From contig CP062796.1 of assembly GCA_018208355.1 (NCBI GenBank), positions 2,044,517 to 2,108,516 of the forward strand: 64,000 nt of DNA. The letters run 5' to 3'. The position numbers were made by a program, and so were the translations under genes. Shown here in pieces: positions 52,263-61,900 of this stretch (the stretch's first letter is position 1; every line of letters begins with the position of its first letter). The DNA is from Candidatus Fermentithermobacillus carboniphilus. Lineage in GTDB: Bacteria > Bacillota > Sulfobacillia > Fermentithermobacillales > Fermentithermobacillaceae. The notes beneath the pieces were generated by a model. That model was not told the DNA's origin. It searched no databases and saw nothing but the letters and a program-made list of their open reading frames with translations.

Positions 52263-53252
52263 ATGCTAAAAGGCAGACCAGTCAGGATTGAAGCTGTGGG
52301 CGCCTACGTGCCGCCGGTGATTCTATCCAACTACGACCTTGAAAAGATGGTCGATACCTCGGACGAGTGGATTGTGGAACGGACGGGCATTCGGGAGCGC
52401 CACCTGGTCCTTCCCGGAATGGCCACCTCGGATTTGGCTGTGAATGCGGCTCGCTCTTGTCTTGAGTCAGCCGGGATCGGGCCTGACGAGATCGACCTCA
52501 TTATCGTGGCTTCGGCAAGCCCGGATTACGCGTTTCCCGCCACGGCATGTCTCGTGCAGAACGAGCTTTCCGCGAGATCAAGCGCAGCTTTCGACATGGA
52601 AATCGGTTGCACCGGGTTTATATATGCTTTAGCCACCGGAGCTCAATTCGTTTCGTCGGGGATGTACGACAGGGTCCTTGTCATAGGAGCTGAGACTTTG
52701 TCCAGGTTGACCAACTGGAAAGACCGGAATACCTGCGTCCTTTTTGGGGACGGAGCCGGGGCGGCCCTCCTCTCGCCGGGAGAACAAGGGGAAGGGATAG
52801 TCGGGATCCACTTGGGGGCAGATGGATCGCAGGCGGACCTTTTGAAACTTCCGGCAGGCTTCTCGAGGCTCCCCGCTACCCACGACACGGTGGACGAGGG
52901 GCTTCACTACATACACATGGACGGGAAGGCTGTGTTCAAGTTCGCGGTGAACATCATGGATGTCGCGATAAGCAAAGTCCTTTCGCAGGTAGGTAAAGAA
53001 CCCAAGGACATCGACCTTCTCATTCCCCACCAGGCCAACAAGCGCATCATAGACTCTGCCTGCCAGAGATTCGGGATTCCCAAGGAAAAAGTCATGGTGA
53101 ACATCCACAAGTACGGAAACACGTCGTCTGCTTCTGTCCCTATTGCTCTTTACGAAGCGATCCAAGAAGGGCGCATCCGGAAAGGGAATTTGGTGATACT
53201 TGTGGCGTTCGGAGCGGGGTTGAGCTGGGGGTCCATAGCGGTGGTGTGGTAA
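52263..53252 (+). CDS. fabH: 3-oxoacyl-ACP synthase III
   Basis: The 329-residue enzyme starts fatty-acid synthesis from acyl-CoA and malonyl-ACP. The catalytic triad is cysteine in EIGCTGFIYAL, histidine in LIPHQANKRI and asparagine in KYGNTSSASVP. Confidence 0.95.
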   Translation: MLKGRPVRIEAVGAYVPPVILSNYDLEKMVDTSDEWIVERTGIRERHLVLPGMATSDLAVNAARSCLESAGIGPDEIDLIIVASASPDYAFPATACLVQNELSARSSAAFDMEIGCTGFIYALATGAQFVSSGMYDRVLVIGAETLSRLTNWKDRNTCVLFGDGAGAALLSPGEQGEGIVGIHLGADGSQADLLKLPAGFSRLPATHDTVDEGLHYIHMDGKAVFKFAVNIMDVAISKVLSQVGKEPKDIDLLIPHQANKRIIDSACQRFGIPKEKVMVNIHKYGNTSSASVPIALYEAIQEGRIRKGNLVILVAFGAGLSWGSIAVVW

Positions 53253-53414
53253 TACGGACCTATGGGAATTGGGTCGATAGAGTCAGGTCACCGGAGACGA
53301 GGAAAAACGGCGAGATGGGAAGATAAGTGAAAATCAGCGGAAAGGGAAAAGGAACGGAAGGCGAATGCAAACGGAAGCGAAGGGAAAGTGAACGAAAAGG
53401 GGAGAGGATACAAG

Positions 53415-54275
53415 ATGGCCGGAGTAAAGGTCGTAACTGACAGCGCTCAGGATTTTGACCCGGCTTTTCTCGAAAGCCTAGGGGTAACCGTTGTGCCCCT
53501 GACAGTGCACTTTGGAGATGAGTCTTACAGAGACGGGTTCGACATGAGAGGTAGGGCTTTTTACGAGAAACTCAGGACATCACCTCACCATCCCAGGACA
53601 TCGCAGCCCTCTCCAGGCACCTTCCAGGAGGTCTTCGAGCGGTTGACCGGGGACGGGTCTTCGGTTGTGGCGATCACGCTCTCAGCTGCGTTAAGCGGTA
53701 CTTATCAGGCAGCGGTCCTTGCGAAAGAGGCTCTCCCGGACAGACAAATCACCGTCATTGACTCAAAGGCGGCCTCGGGCGGTTATGGAATTATGGCCAT
53801 ACTGGCCGCCGAGATGGCAAAGGAAGGTAGAGCTTTCGAGGAGATAGTAGCGAGAGTCCGGAAGATGGTGGACAGTCTGGTCACGGTCTTTTCAGTGGAT
53901 ACGCTGGATTATCTCGCGAAAAACGGGCGGATCGGGAAGGCGGCGCATTTTCTGGGCACGATCTTGAACATGAAACCCATCCTGAGCCTGGACAAAGAAG
54001 GCTATGTCACCGCGGTCGAACGAGTGAGAGGGAAAGGAAAGGTCATTCCGAGGATGATCGAGATCGCCCAAGAAAGACTTCCTTCGGGCGAGAAGATTAT
54101 AGCCTGCGTGTCCCACGCCGATGCTCCCGAGGAGGCCAGAAAACTCAAAGAAATGGTGATGTCGACTTTTCCGGTAGAGAGGCTTTTTGAAACCGAGATA
54201 GGTAGCATCATCGGGACTCACACGGGGCCCGGTACTCTCGCCGTTTGCATTGTGCCGGCTTCTGTCATAGGTTAA
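53415..54275 (+). CDS. DegV family fatty acid-binding protein (FakB-like)
   Basis: The 286-residue protein has the DegV fold: VVTDSAQDF, SGTYQAAVLAKEA and the lipid-contacting serine in IDSKAASGGYG. It likely carries a fatty acid for phosphorylation by the FakA-like kinase at 37.8 kb, feeding acyl-phosphate to PlsY next to PlsX. ATG 53415 follows GGGAGAGG. It sits inside the fab operon where fabK often lies. Confidence 0.88.
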   Translation: MAGVKVVTDSAQDFDPAFLESLGVTVVPLTVHFGDESYRDGFDMRGRAFYEKLRTSPHHPRTSQPSPGTFQEVFERLTGDGSSVVAITLSAALSGTYQAAVLAKEALPDRQITVIDSKAASGGYGIMAILAAEMAKEGRAFEEIVARVRKMVDSLVTVFSVDTLDYLAKNGRIGKAAHFLGTILNMKPILSLDKEGYVTAVERVRGKGKVIPRMIEIAQERLPSGEKIIACVSHADAPEEARKLKEMVMSTFPVERLFETEIGSIIGTHTGPGTLAVCIVPASVIG

Positions 54276-54302
54276 CGGTCCTCTTCCTTGGAGGTGTCCA
54301 AT

Positions 54303-55247
54303 TTGGCTAAAATCGCTTGGGTTTTTCCCGGTCAGGGAGCGCAGTTTCGCGGGATGGGAAAAGAGCTGTATGACCGGTTCCAAACGGCAAGAGAGGTGTT
54401 CGAGAGTGCCGACGAGGCACTGGGGTTTGAACTATCCAGGATCATCTTTTCCGGCTCACAAGAGGAACTCACCCTTACCTACAACGCACAGCCCGCGATA
54501 CTTACCGTGAGCGTGGCCGCTGCCAGAGTACTCCAGGAGCAAGGACTTTATCCGCACATGGTGGCGGGTCTAAGCCTGGGCGAATACACTGCGCTGGTAG
54601 TCGCGGGAAGCCTGTCCCTGGAGGACGCGGTGGTGGTGACGCGAAAACGGGGCCAGTACATGCAGGAAGCATGTCCTCCTGGAGAAGGGGCCATGGCGGC
54701 CATACTTGGGTTATCTTATTCTGAAGTTGAGTCAATCTGCTACGATGCCAGAAAATTCGGGGAGGTCACGGGAGCCAACTACAATTGTCCCGGTCAGATC
54801 GTGATATCAGGGACCAAGAGGGCCGTGGAGGAGGCCGCCAAAAAGGCGCAGGAAAGAGGGGCCAAGGTCGTACCCCTTGCTGTCAGCGCTCCTTTCCACT
54901 GTTCCCTGATGGAGCCCGCGGCCCGGAGGCTCGAGGAAGACTTGAAGAAGATCGAGATAATGGAACCCCGAATACCCGTTTATACCAATGTTACTGGCGA
55001 GACCGTTTCTTCCCCGGAGGAAATAAGGGAAACGCTGGTCCGCCAGGTCACGAGCCCAGTCCTCTGGCAGGTGGACGTGGAGTCCATGATAAGGGACGGC
55101 GCGGGGGCCTTTGTTGAGGTGGGGCCGGGCAAGTCTTTATGCGGTTTCGGGAAGCGCATAAACCCAAACGTCCCATGCAGGAATTTTCTTTCGCCGGACG
55201 ACCTGGAGGCCATCCTTGATTTTCAAAAGGAGGCTTCGCTAAAATGA
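54303..55247 (+). CDS. fabD: Malonyl-CoA-ACP transacylase
   Basis: A 314-residue enzyme with VFPGQGAQFRGMG, active-site serine in GLSLGEYTALV (usually GHSLG) and the histidine in SAPFHCSLM. The TTG at 54303 is six bases after GGAGGTG. The stop overlaps fabG. Confidence 0.95.
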   Translation: MAKIAWVFPGQGAQFRGMGKELYDRFQTAREVFESADEALGFELSRIIFSGSQEELTLTYNAQPAILTVSVAAARVLQEQGLYPHMVAGLSLGEYTALVVAGSLSLEDAVVVTRKRGQYMQEACPPGEGAMAAILGLSYSEVESICYDARKFGEVTGANYNCPGQIVISGTKRAVEEAAKKAQERGAKVVPLAVSAPFHCSLMEPAARRLEEDLKKIEIMEPRIPVYTNVTGETVSSPEEIRETLVRQVTSPVLWQVDVESMIRDGAGAFVEVGPGKSLCGFGKRINPNVPCRNFLSPDDLEAILDFQKEASLK

Positions 55248-55999
55248 TGGTCGACCGTCCCTGTGCGCTCGTCACGGGAGCGTCCCGCGGAATCGGCAGG
55301 GCGTGTGCTCTGGAACTGTCTCGCGAGGGCTTCAAAGTGGCCGTCAACTTCAATAAAGATGAAGCGGGGGCTCTTGAGACCGTCGAGCTGATCCTGAAAG
55401 AAGGCGGGGAAGCGCGAATGTACCGCGCTGACGTGTCTTCCCACGAGGAAGCAAAAGGGCTTGTGACCCTCACTGAGGAAGAACTGGGTCCGGTAGACGT
55501 CCTGGTAGCAAACGCCGGCATAACGAGGGATGCTCTCCTGGTTCGGATGACCGAAGAGGAATGGGACGGAGTAGTGAGCACAAACCTGAAGGGGGTGTAT
55601 AATGTCACGAAGTGGGCGGTAAAGTCCATGATGAGGAGGAGAAAAGGCAGGGTCATTGCCATATCCTCTGTGGTGGCTCTGACGGGAAACGCGGGCCAGG
55701 CTAACTACTGTGCCGCCAAAGCGGGGATCATCGGTTTTGTGAGAGCCCTCGCCCGTGAAGTTGCCAGGTACGGCATTACCGCCAACGTAGTGGCACCCGG
55801 GTTTATATCTACCGACATGACGAAAAAGCTGCCTGAACAAGCCAGGGAAAGGCTTTCCGGAGCGATCCCGCTGGGACGCATCGGGACGCCGGAAGATGTA
55901 GCATATGCAGTTAGGTTTTTAGCTTCGGATCGTGCCGCCTATATAACCGGCCAGGTTTTGCCGGTCGACGGTGGCATGTCTCTCGGTGCTCTTACATAG
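55244..55999 (+). CDS. fabG: 3-oxoacyl-ACP reductase
   Basis: A 251-residue short-chain dehydrogenase: GASRGIGRA for NADPH, serine in ISSVVALTG, and YCAAKAG with catalytic tyrosine and lysine. AAAGGAGG precedes the start. Confidence 0.95.
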   Translation: MMVDRPCALVTGASRGIGRACALELSREGFKVAVNFNKDEAGALETVELILKEGGEARMYRADVSSHEEAKGLVTLTEEELGPVDVLVANAGITRDALLVRMTEEEWDGVVSTNLKGVYNVTKWAVKSMMRRRKGRVIAISSVVALTGNAGQANYCAAKAGIIGFVRALAREVARYGITANVVAPGFISTDMTKKLPEQARERLSGAIPLGRIGTPEDVAYAVRFLASDRAAYITGQVLPVDGGMSLGALT

Positions 56000-56025
56000 T
56001 GCTAATGACAAGGAGGTGACCCGAC

Positions 56026-56271
56026 TTGGCCCAGGACGAAATCTTCGAGAAGGTCAAGAAAATCATCGTCGACCAACTCGGTGTTGACGAATCTCTTGTT
56101 ACCATGGATGCTTCTTTCATCGACGACCTCGGAGCCGACTCCCTTGAAATCGTAGACCTCATTATGGCGTTTGAAGGAGAATTCGGCATCACTATACCTG
56201 ACGAGGATGCCGAGAACCTTTCTACAGTTGGGGACGCCGTAGAGTACTTGAGAGAACACATCAAAGAATGA
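56026..56271 (+). CDS. acpP: Acyl carrier protein
   Basis: An 81-residue acidic protein with the phosphopantetheine serine in [15 protein letters not shown] start behind AAGGAGGTGAC, the strongest ribosome binding site of the operon, as expected for an abundant protein. Confidence 0.96.
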   Translation: MAQDEIFEKVKKIIVDQLGVDESLVTMDASFIDDLGADSLEIVDLIMAFEGEFGITIPDEDAENLSTVGDAVEYLREHIKE

Positions 56272-56281
56272 TAGTCAAAAA

Positions 56282-56314
56282 GGTCCCGCATGCCCAGGAG
56301 ATGGATGCGGGACC
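56282..56314. other. Perfect hairpin between acpP and fabF
   Basis: GGTCCCGCAT pairs with ATGCGGGACC around a 13-base loop. It lacks a T-run, so it may stabilise the acpP transcript or attenuate fabF rather than fully terminate. Confidence 0.6.
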
Positions 56315-56332
56315 TCCAGTTTCCGCGAGAGG

Positions 56333-57586
56333 ATGTGGCCGAAGGTGGCGCCGAAAAGACGAGTGGTCGTTACCGGCATCGGAGTAATCAGCCCCATAGG
56401 CATCGGAGTGCCGGAATTTTGGGACAATCTTATGGCAGGGAAGTCCGGCATAAGACCTATTACGCGCTTTCCCGCCGACGACTACCCCTGTAGGCTCGCT
56501 GGTGAAGTGGACTTTGACGTCACGGCTTACATAGATAAACGAGAAGCCCGGAAGATGGACAGGTTCACGCAATTCGCTGTGGTAGCGGCGCGCATGGCAG
56601 TGGAGGACGCAGGCGTCCGCGGTCGCTTTGACCCGGAGAGGAGCGGGGTCCTCCTCGGGAGCGGCATCGGAGGCATAGAGACGTTCTCCAGGGAGCTGCA
56701 GGTCCTTCTGGAAAAGGGGCCTGACCGGGTATCACCATTCTTCATCCCCATGATGATCGCAAACATGGCTTCCGGACACGTTTCTATGGACCTTGGTCTG
56801 AAAGGGCCCATTAGTACCGTGGTGACTGCATGTGCTTCTGGAACAAATGCCATAGGCGACGCGTTCAAAATCATACAGCGCGGTGACGCCGACCTGATGG
56901 TTACAGGCGGCACCGAGGCGCCCATATTACCTGTCGCGCTTGCTGGTTTTTCCGCCATGAAAGCCCTTTCTACGCAAAACGAACTTGGAAGCAGGGCCTG
57001 CCGGCCATTTGATAAGAACCGGGACGGCTTCATAATGGGTGAAGGGGCCGGCATAATGGTGCTCGAGAGCCTTGAACATGCTCTCGGACGCAAGGCAAAG
57101 ATCTATGCGGAGATAGCGGGTTACGGCATGTCTTCAGACGCCTACCATATCACCGCTCCGGCACCTCGGGGGGAAGGAGCGAGAAGGGCTATGCTGGCTG
57201 CCATATCGGATGCAGGAATAAGTCCTTCCGAAGTGGACTACATCAACGCCCACGGGACCTCAACCCCCGCCAACGATTCAACCGAAACTATGGCCATCAA
57301 GGACGCCCTCGGAGACCACGCGCGAAAAGTTGCGATATCTTCGACCAAGTCGATGATCGGGCACTTGTTAGGTGCCGCGGGCGCGGTTGAGGCTATCGCA
57401 ACGGTTCTGGCCCTTAAGAATCAGGTAATCCCACCGACCATCAATTACGAGGAACCTGATCCCGAGTGTGATCTCGATTATGTCCCCAACCGAGCGCGGC
57501 CGGCGAATATAAAAGTCGCTCTCAAGAATTCCTTCGGTTTCGGAGGTCAAAACGCGTGTCTTGTGATGAAGAAGTTCGAAGGGTAA
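56333..57586 (+). CDS. fabF: 3-oxoacyl-ACP synthase II
   Basis: A 417-residue elongating condensing enzyme with the Cys-His-His triad in [28 protein letters not shown] and [17 protein letters not shown] 56333 lies close after GAGAGG; GTG 56345 is an alternative. Confidence 0.95.
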   Translation: MWPKVAPKRRVVVTGIGVISPIGIGVPEFWDNLMAGKSGIRPITRFPADDYPCRLAGEVDFDVTAYIDKREARKMDRFTQFAVVAARMAVEDAGVRGRFDPERSGVLLGSGIGGIETFSRELQVLLEKGPDRVSPFFIPMMIANMASGHVSMDLGLKGPISTVVTACASGTNAIGDAFKIIQRGDADLMVTGGTEAPILPVALAGFSAMKALSTQNELGSRACRPFDKNRDGFIMGEGAGIMVLESLEHALGRKAKIYAEIAGYGMSSDAYHITAPAPRGEGARRAMLAAISDAGISPSEVDYINAHGTSTPANDSTETMAIKDALGDHARKVAISSTKSMIGHLLGAAGAVEAIATVLALKNQVIPPTINYEEPDPECDLDYVPNRARPANIKVALKNSFGFGGQNACLVMKKFEG

Positions 57587-58299
57587 AGTCCGTCTTGATA
57601 AAGGCCCTTGACAGCCTTGGGGCAGATCTCAAGACGCGCGCTCTGACCCATGTCTCTTATGCTAACGAAAAAGGACCACCCGTGGCCTCCAACGAAAGGT
57701 TGGAGTTTCTGGGGGATGCGGTGATATCCCTTGCCGTGGCATATCACCTGTTCAACGCACATCCAGACCTTTCCGAGGGCGACCTGACGCGGATGAGGGC
57801 GAACCTTGTCTCCGGATCTTCTCTTGCGTGGGTAGCCAGGGCTGGGGGGCTTGGAGACCTCCTTCTCCTGGGACGAGGGGAAGAGATGACCGGTGGAAGA
57901 GAGCGCCAGAGGAACCTGGCCTCCGCCTTTGAAGCCGTCGTGGGTGCGGTCTTTTTGGAGAAAGGGTGGGCCGAGGCAAAAAAGCTCGTAGAGGAAACCG
58001 TCCTTTCTCTGAAAATGGAGACCGTGCCGGTTGATCCCAAGACGTTGGTGCAGGAACTGGTTCAGAGGACACCCGGGCTCACTCTCGAGTACAAGGTGGT
58101 CGGCGTCGAAGGACCCGACCACCTTCCCACTTACACGGTGGCGTGTTTCGTCGGCGGGAAAGAGGTGTCCCGGGGTCAAGGTTCATCCAAAAAAGACGCT
58201 GAGGAAAACGCGGCCAGAAGTCTTCTTGAAAATGGTTTTCTTTCACGGGGACTTCCTGACGATAAACACCACTTTTCCGGCGATAAAATCGGGAGTTAG
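57556..58299 (+). CDS. rnc: Ribonuclease III
   Basis: The 247-residue endonuclease cleaves double-stranded RNA and processes rRNA. The signature is [15 protein letters not shown]; the C-terminal dsRNA-binding domain starts near [11 protein letters not shown]. The frame overlaps fabF by about 30 bases and, at its 3' end, the convergent regulator gene by 57 bases. Confidence 0.93.
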   Translation: MSCDEEVRRVKSVLIKALDSLGADLKTRALTHVSYANEKGPPVASNERLEFLGDAVISLAVAYHLFNAHPDLSEGDLTRMRANLVSGSSLAWVARAGGLGDLLLLGRGEEMTGGRERQRNLASAFEAVVGAVFLEKGWAEAKKLVEETVLSLKMETVPVDPKTLVQELVQRTPGLTLEYKVVGVEGPDHLPTYTVACFVGGKEVSRGQGSSKKDAEENAARSLLENGFLSRGLPDDKHHFSGDKIGS

Positions 58300-58818
58300 C
58301 ACCTGATCGGGCCGTTGGGCGTCGACGAAAATGGGAGATTTGCCCGAGTGAGAATAAAAGCGTACGAGCCTGGCGGCCTCTTTTGTGTGGGCCAACAGAA
58401 GATCTCCCTGGGCGAAAGACACGCCCGGGTCCACGATGATTAGATCGCCGGTTCGGGCGAACGGCTGGAACTCGTCGCCCGAGACAGCGATGGCGAATGA
58501 TTTTGGCCCTAGACTTTCGGAAAAGTAGTCGTACAGAAAAGCCCGGACCTGGGTGGCCTTGGCATCAGAGTAAACGGGTACGGGCGGGAGGGCTTTCTTT
58601 GAGTCTTTCAGTACCTCTGGCGCGATGATTTTCTCGGAGATGGGAAAGGTCCTTGACAGGACAGCTTTTCTGAAGTCTTTCATCCCTTTGAAGCCGGATT
58701 TTTCAAGCCAATAGTACACCGACTTCTGTTCGGCGTAACCCAATTTTTCTGCCATCTGCCTCGCAGTTATGTTAGGGTCGGCCAGCACGAGCCGGGCCAT
58801 CTCGTGAATCGTAGACAA
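58243..58818 (-). CDS. LexA-like regulator with S24 fold lacking the catalytic serine
   Basis: A 191-residue protein with an N-terminal helix-turn-helix (ITARQMAEKLGYAEQKSVYY) and a C-terminal S24/LexA fold (FAIAVSGDEFQPFARTGDLI). The serine of the usual GDSM motif is replaced by glutamate, so self-cleavage is unlikely. TTG 58818 with GGGAG ten bases ahead was chosen over a longer frame; the exact start is uncertain. Divergent from smc. Confidence 0.7.
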   Translation of the reverse strand: MSTIHEMARLVLADPNITARQMAEKLGYAEQKSVYYWLEKSGFKGMKDFRKAVLSRTFPISEKIIAPEVLKDSKKALPPVPVYSDAKATQVRAFLYDYFSESLGPKSFAIAVSGDEFQPFARTGDLIIVDPGVSFAQGDLLLAHTKEAARLVRFYSHSGKSPIFVDAQRPDQVLTPDFIAGKVVFIVRKSP

Positions 58819-58886
58819 AATCCTTTCACTCCCAGGGATTTTCGCAAAACAAATAGAACTGTTATACCCCGGAGTGCTGATCCCTT

Positions 58887-58913
58887 TACATAATGTGTAT
58901 AAAAATTGATACA
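58887..58913. promoter_or_regulatory. Overlapping inverted repeats between the LexA-like gene and smc
   Basis: TACA (58887-58890) pairs with TGTA (58896-58899), and TGTAT (58896-58900) with ATACA (58909-58913). TATAAA at 58898-58903 lies within them and may be a -10 element for smc. Together these suggest an operator for the divergent regulator. Confidence 0.4.
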
Positions 58914-58941
58914 TGACTCGGGTACAGGAGGAAAGGCCGTA

Positions 58942-61900
58942 TTGCTTCGGAAAATCGTTCTACACGGGTTCAAGTCTTTTTGTGACCGCACCGAGGTTGT
59001 CCTGGGTTCGGGCATAACTGCGATAGTGGGCCCCAATGGATGCGGAAAGTCAAACCTTGCCGATGCGGTCAGGTGGGTTCTCGGGGAACAGAATCCGAGA
59101 GTTTTAAGGTGCAACCGCCTCGAAGACGTCATTTTCTCGGGTACGGAGCGCAGAAAGGCTATGGGTATGGCCGAAGTCAGGCTCCTTCTCGACGGTGTCC
59201 TCGACGAAGGAGAGAAGGAGCTTTTGAGGCGCTTTACCCGGGATGGTTCAAGCGAATTCCGGATTAACGGCAAGGTTTGCCGCTGGAAAGACATAGTTGA
59301 AGCGCTTCTGGGGACAGGACTTTCCCATACGGGTTACGTGGTCATAGGCCAGGGGGCCATCCAGGAGCTGGCGGGGGGCCGCCCGGAAGAGCGCAGGGTC
59401 TGGATAGAGGAGGCCTCGGGCGTCGCCAAGTACAGGCTCGACAAGAGGGACGTGGAGGAAAAGCTTTCCGAAGCTAGAGGGAATATTGCCCGGCTAGACG
59501 ATCTTCTCGTTGAGCTATCAGCCCAAAAAGCCAAGCTTCAGTCAGACTGGGAAACCGCTAGAACTTACCATTTACTTTCCCAGGAGAGAAGCAACTTGGA
59601 ACTTTCCATGTGGTTGTACCAAGAACAGGAAGAGGCTAAGAAAGTCACGAGTCTTCGGAGACGGCTGGAAAAATATGAAGCGGAATTAGAAGGGGCCAGG
59701 TCTAGCATAGGGACCGTATCTGGTGAAGTGATACCGCTTTCCGAGAAAGCGGCGGGGCTTAAGAGAAAGTTGGACGAACTCACGGCACACAGGGAATCAT
59801 TGGCCCAGAGGCTCTTAGCCCTGGAAAAAGAGCGCGATTCCGTGCGGGGTAAGCTCGCTCTTGTTGCCAAAGAGATAGAGACGAGGACTGTGCGGGAGAG
59901 TGTGCTCCGCAAAGAACTGGAGGATCTTAACCGTCAGGAGGAAGAGATTTCAGTAAAGAGGGACGAGGCTGCCCAAAGGTACGAAAAAGTGGTCGAGCTT
60001 TTGCGGCAGGCCGAAAATGAGAGAGACGCCTCCGAATCGGACTGGAAAAAGCTATCGGAGTTCATCATATCGGCCAGAGCCCAGACTGTTTCACTGACGG
60101 AAAAACTGGGGGCGGTCCAGAGAGCGAAAGAGGAAGTCAGAAAGGAGCTAGAGGAGATCAGGCAACAATCGGTCAGCTTAAAAAGCTCCCTCTCTTCATT
60201 GCATGACCAGGTATCCCGGCACAGAGAAGAGATTGTCCTCATGAAAGAGCGCCTTGAGAAAGCCGGGAAAGATCAGGACCGGCTAACGGAAGCGTCGCGG
60301 AACCTTGAAGTCCAGGTCCAGGAAAAAAGATCTGCACTAGAAAAAGTCCTCGGGGTCGAGAAGAGCCTCGAAGGCCGGCTATCTCTCGTGCGGGGAAGAC
60401 GCAGGGTTCTGGAAGAAATGGAAGAGTCTTACGAAGGGTATGGGAAAGGCCCCAAATCAGTTCTGTCTGCTGCCAAGAGAGGGGTCCTAAAAGGGGTGTT
60501 GGGACCCGTAGGTGAACTTTTCTCATGCGAGACTAAGTTCATACCGGCCCTTTCGGCTGCCGTAGGTGGAGCTGCCGAGAACATAGTGGTAGAAGACGAA
60601 GAAGCGGCAAAAGAAGCCATAGAATTTCTGAAGAAGACGCGGAGCGGCCGGTGTACTTTTTTGCCCCTCACCCTCATTAGGCCCCGTAACCTTCGCCCCA
60701 GGGCCGCATCATGCCTGGAGCAGCTCAAAGGCGTTAGGCCCCTCATTTCGGTGGTTAACTACCCTCCGGAGCTGAAAAACTGCGCGGCCTACCTCTTCGG
60801 CCACGTGGTGCTGGCTGACACTGTGGACGATGCTCTTCAATTCATGAAAGCTTCTTCCTGGACCACGAGGGCTGTAACGCTGGGTGGAGAGAGCATAGAA
60901 CCAGGCGGTGCTATGACGGGAGGGGAGGCTCCCAGGCACGAGTTCATCTTCCAGAGAAAACACGAATTGAATACCCTCTCCTCTGAGGAGGCCAACCTGC
61001 AAAAGGATCTTGCGTCCGCCCGGGAAAAGAGAAAGGCCATCGAAGGGGAACTTGCCTCCCTTGTCCACAAACTTGACAGGATAAAAAAGGACGTGCTATC
61101 GGCCGAGTCTTCCGTCGCGCGGCTTCGAGAGTCGATCGCGCAGGTCGAGAGGGCAATTATGTCCCTTGAGGTAGAGATATGTGATAAAGCCCAGAATATG
61201 TCGCCTCTGGAATCCCTCGAAAAAGAACATCTCAAACAGCTCGAATCTCTTTCCGAAGAGGAGGAGAAAATCTCACTGGAGATATCAGCGAGAGAACGGG
61301 AACTCAAGGAGTACGAGGACAAGCTCAAGGAAAGCATGGTGGTCGATAGAGGACTTTCTGAGAGAATCCAGGAACTTGTGCATAGCAGAGAGACTCTGGA
61401 GAGGGAAATCTCGTCTTTTGCCAGGCGAAAAGAGAGCATCCTCGGTGAGAAAGCCTCCGTTGAAAGGAGCCTTGAAGAAGAACGGAAGGAAATAGCGAGA
61501 TTGAAGGGCCTCCAGCAGGAGCTGGTAGGGCAGGAGAAAAATCTCAGTGAAGCCATCGTTGCGCATGATCAGCAAATGGCTTCTTTGATCGAGGAGATTT
61601 CGGGTGTAGAAAAAGATTTGGACATCACTTCCAAAATGCTTTCGGAAAAAAGGGCCCAGATAGAACGTCTGGGTCGAGAAGTGGAAACTCTTCGGACCAA
61701 GATCGAAGAAGGAAGGCTGGAATTGAAGACAGCTGAAAAGGCTCTTTCCGATACCAGGCAGTTCCTTTTGTCAAGATTCGGATTGCAGGCACCTCGTGAA
61801 ATCGATTGCCAGAGAATACCGAGGCAAGAGGCTCTCGTGAAGTTGGAGGAGATCGACGAAAAGATAAGAGCTCTCGGTACAGTTAATCTGAAAGCTGAGG

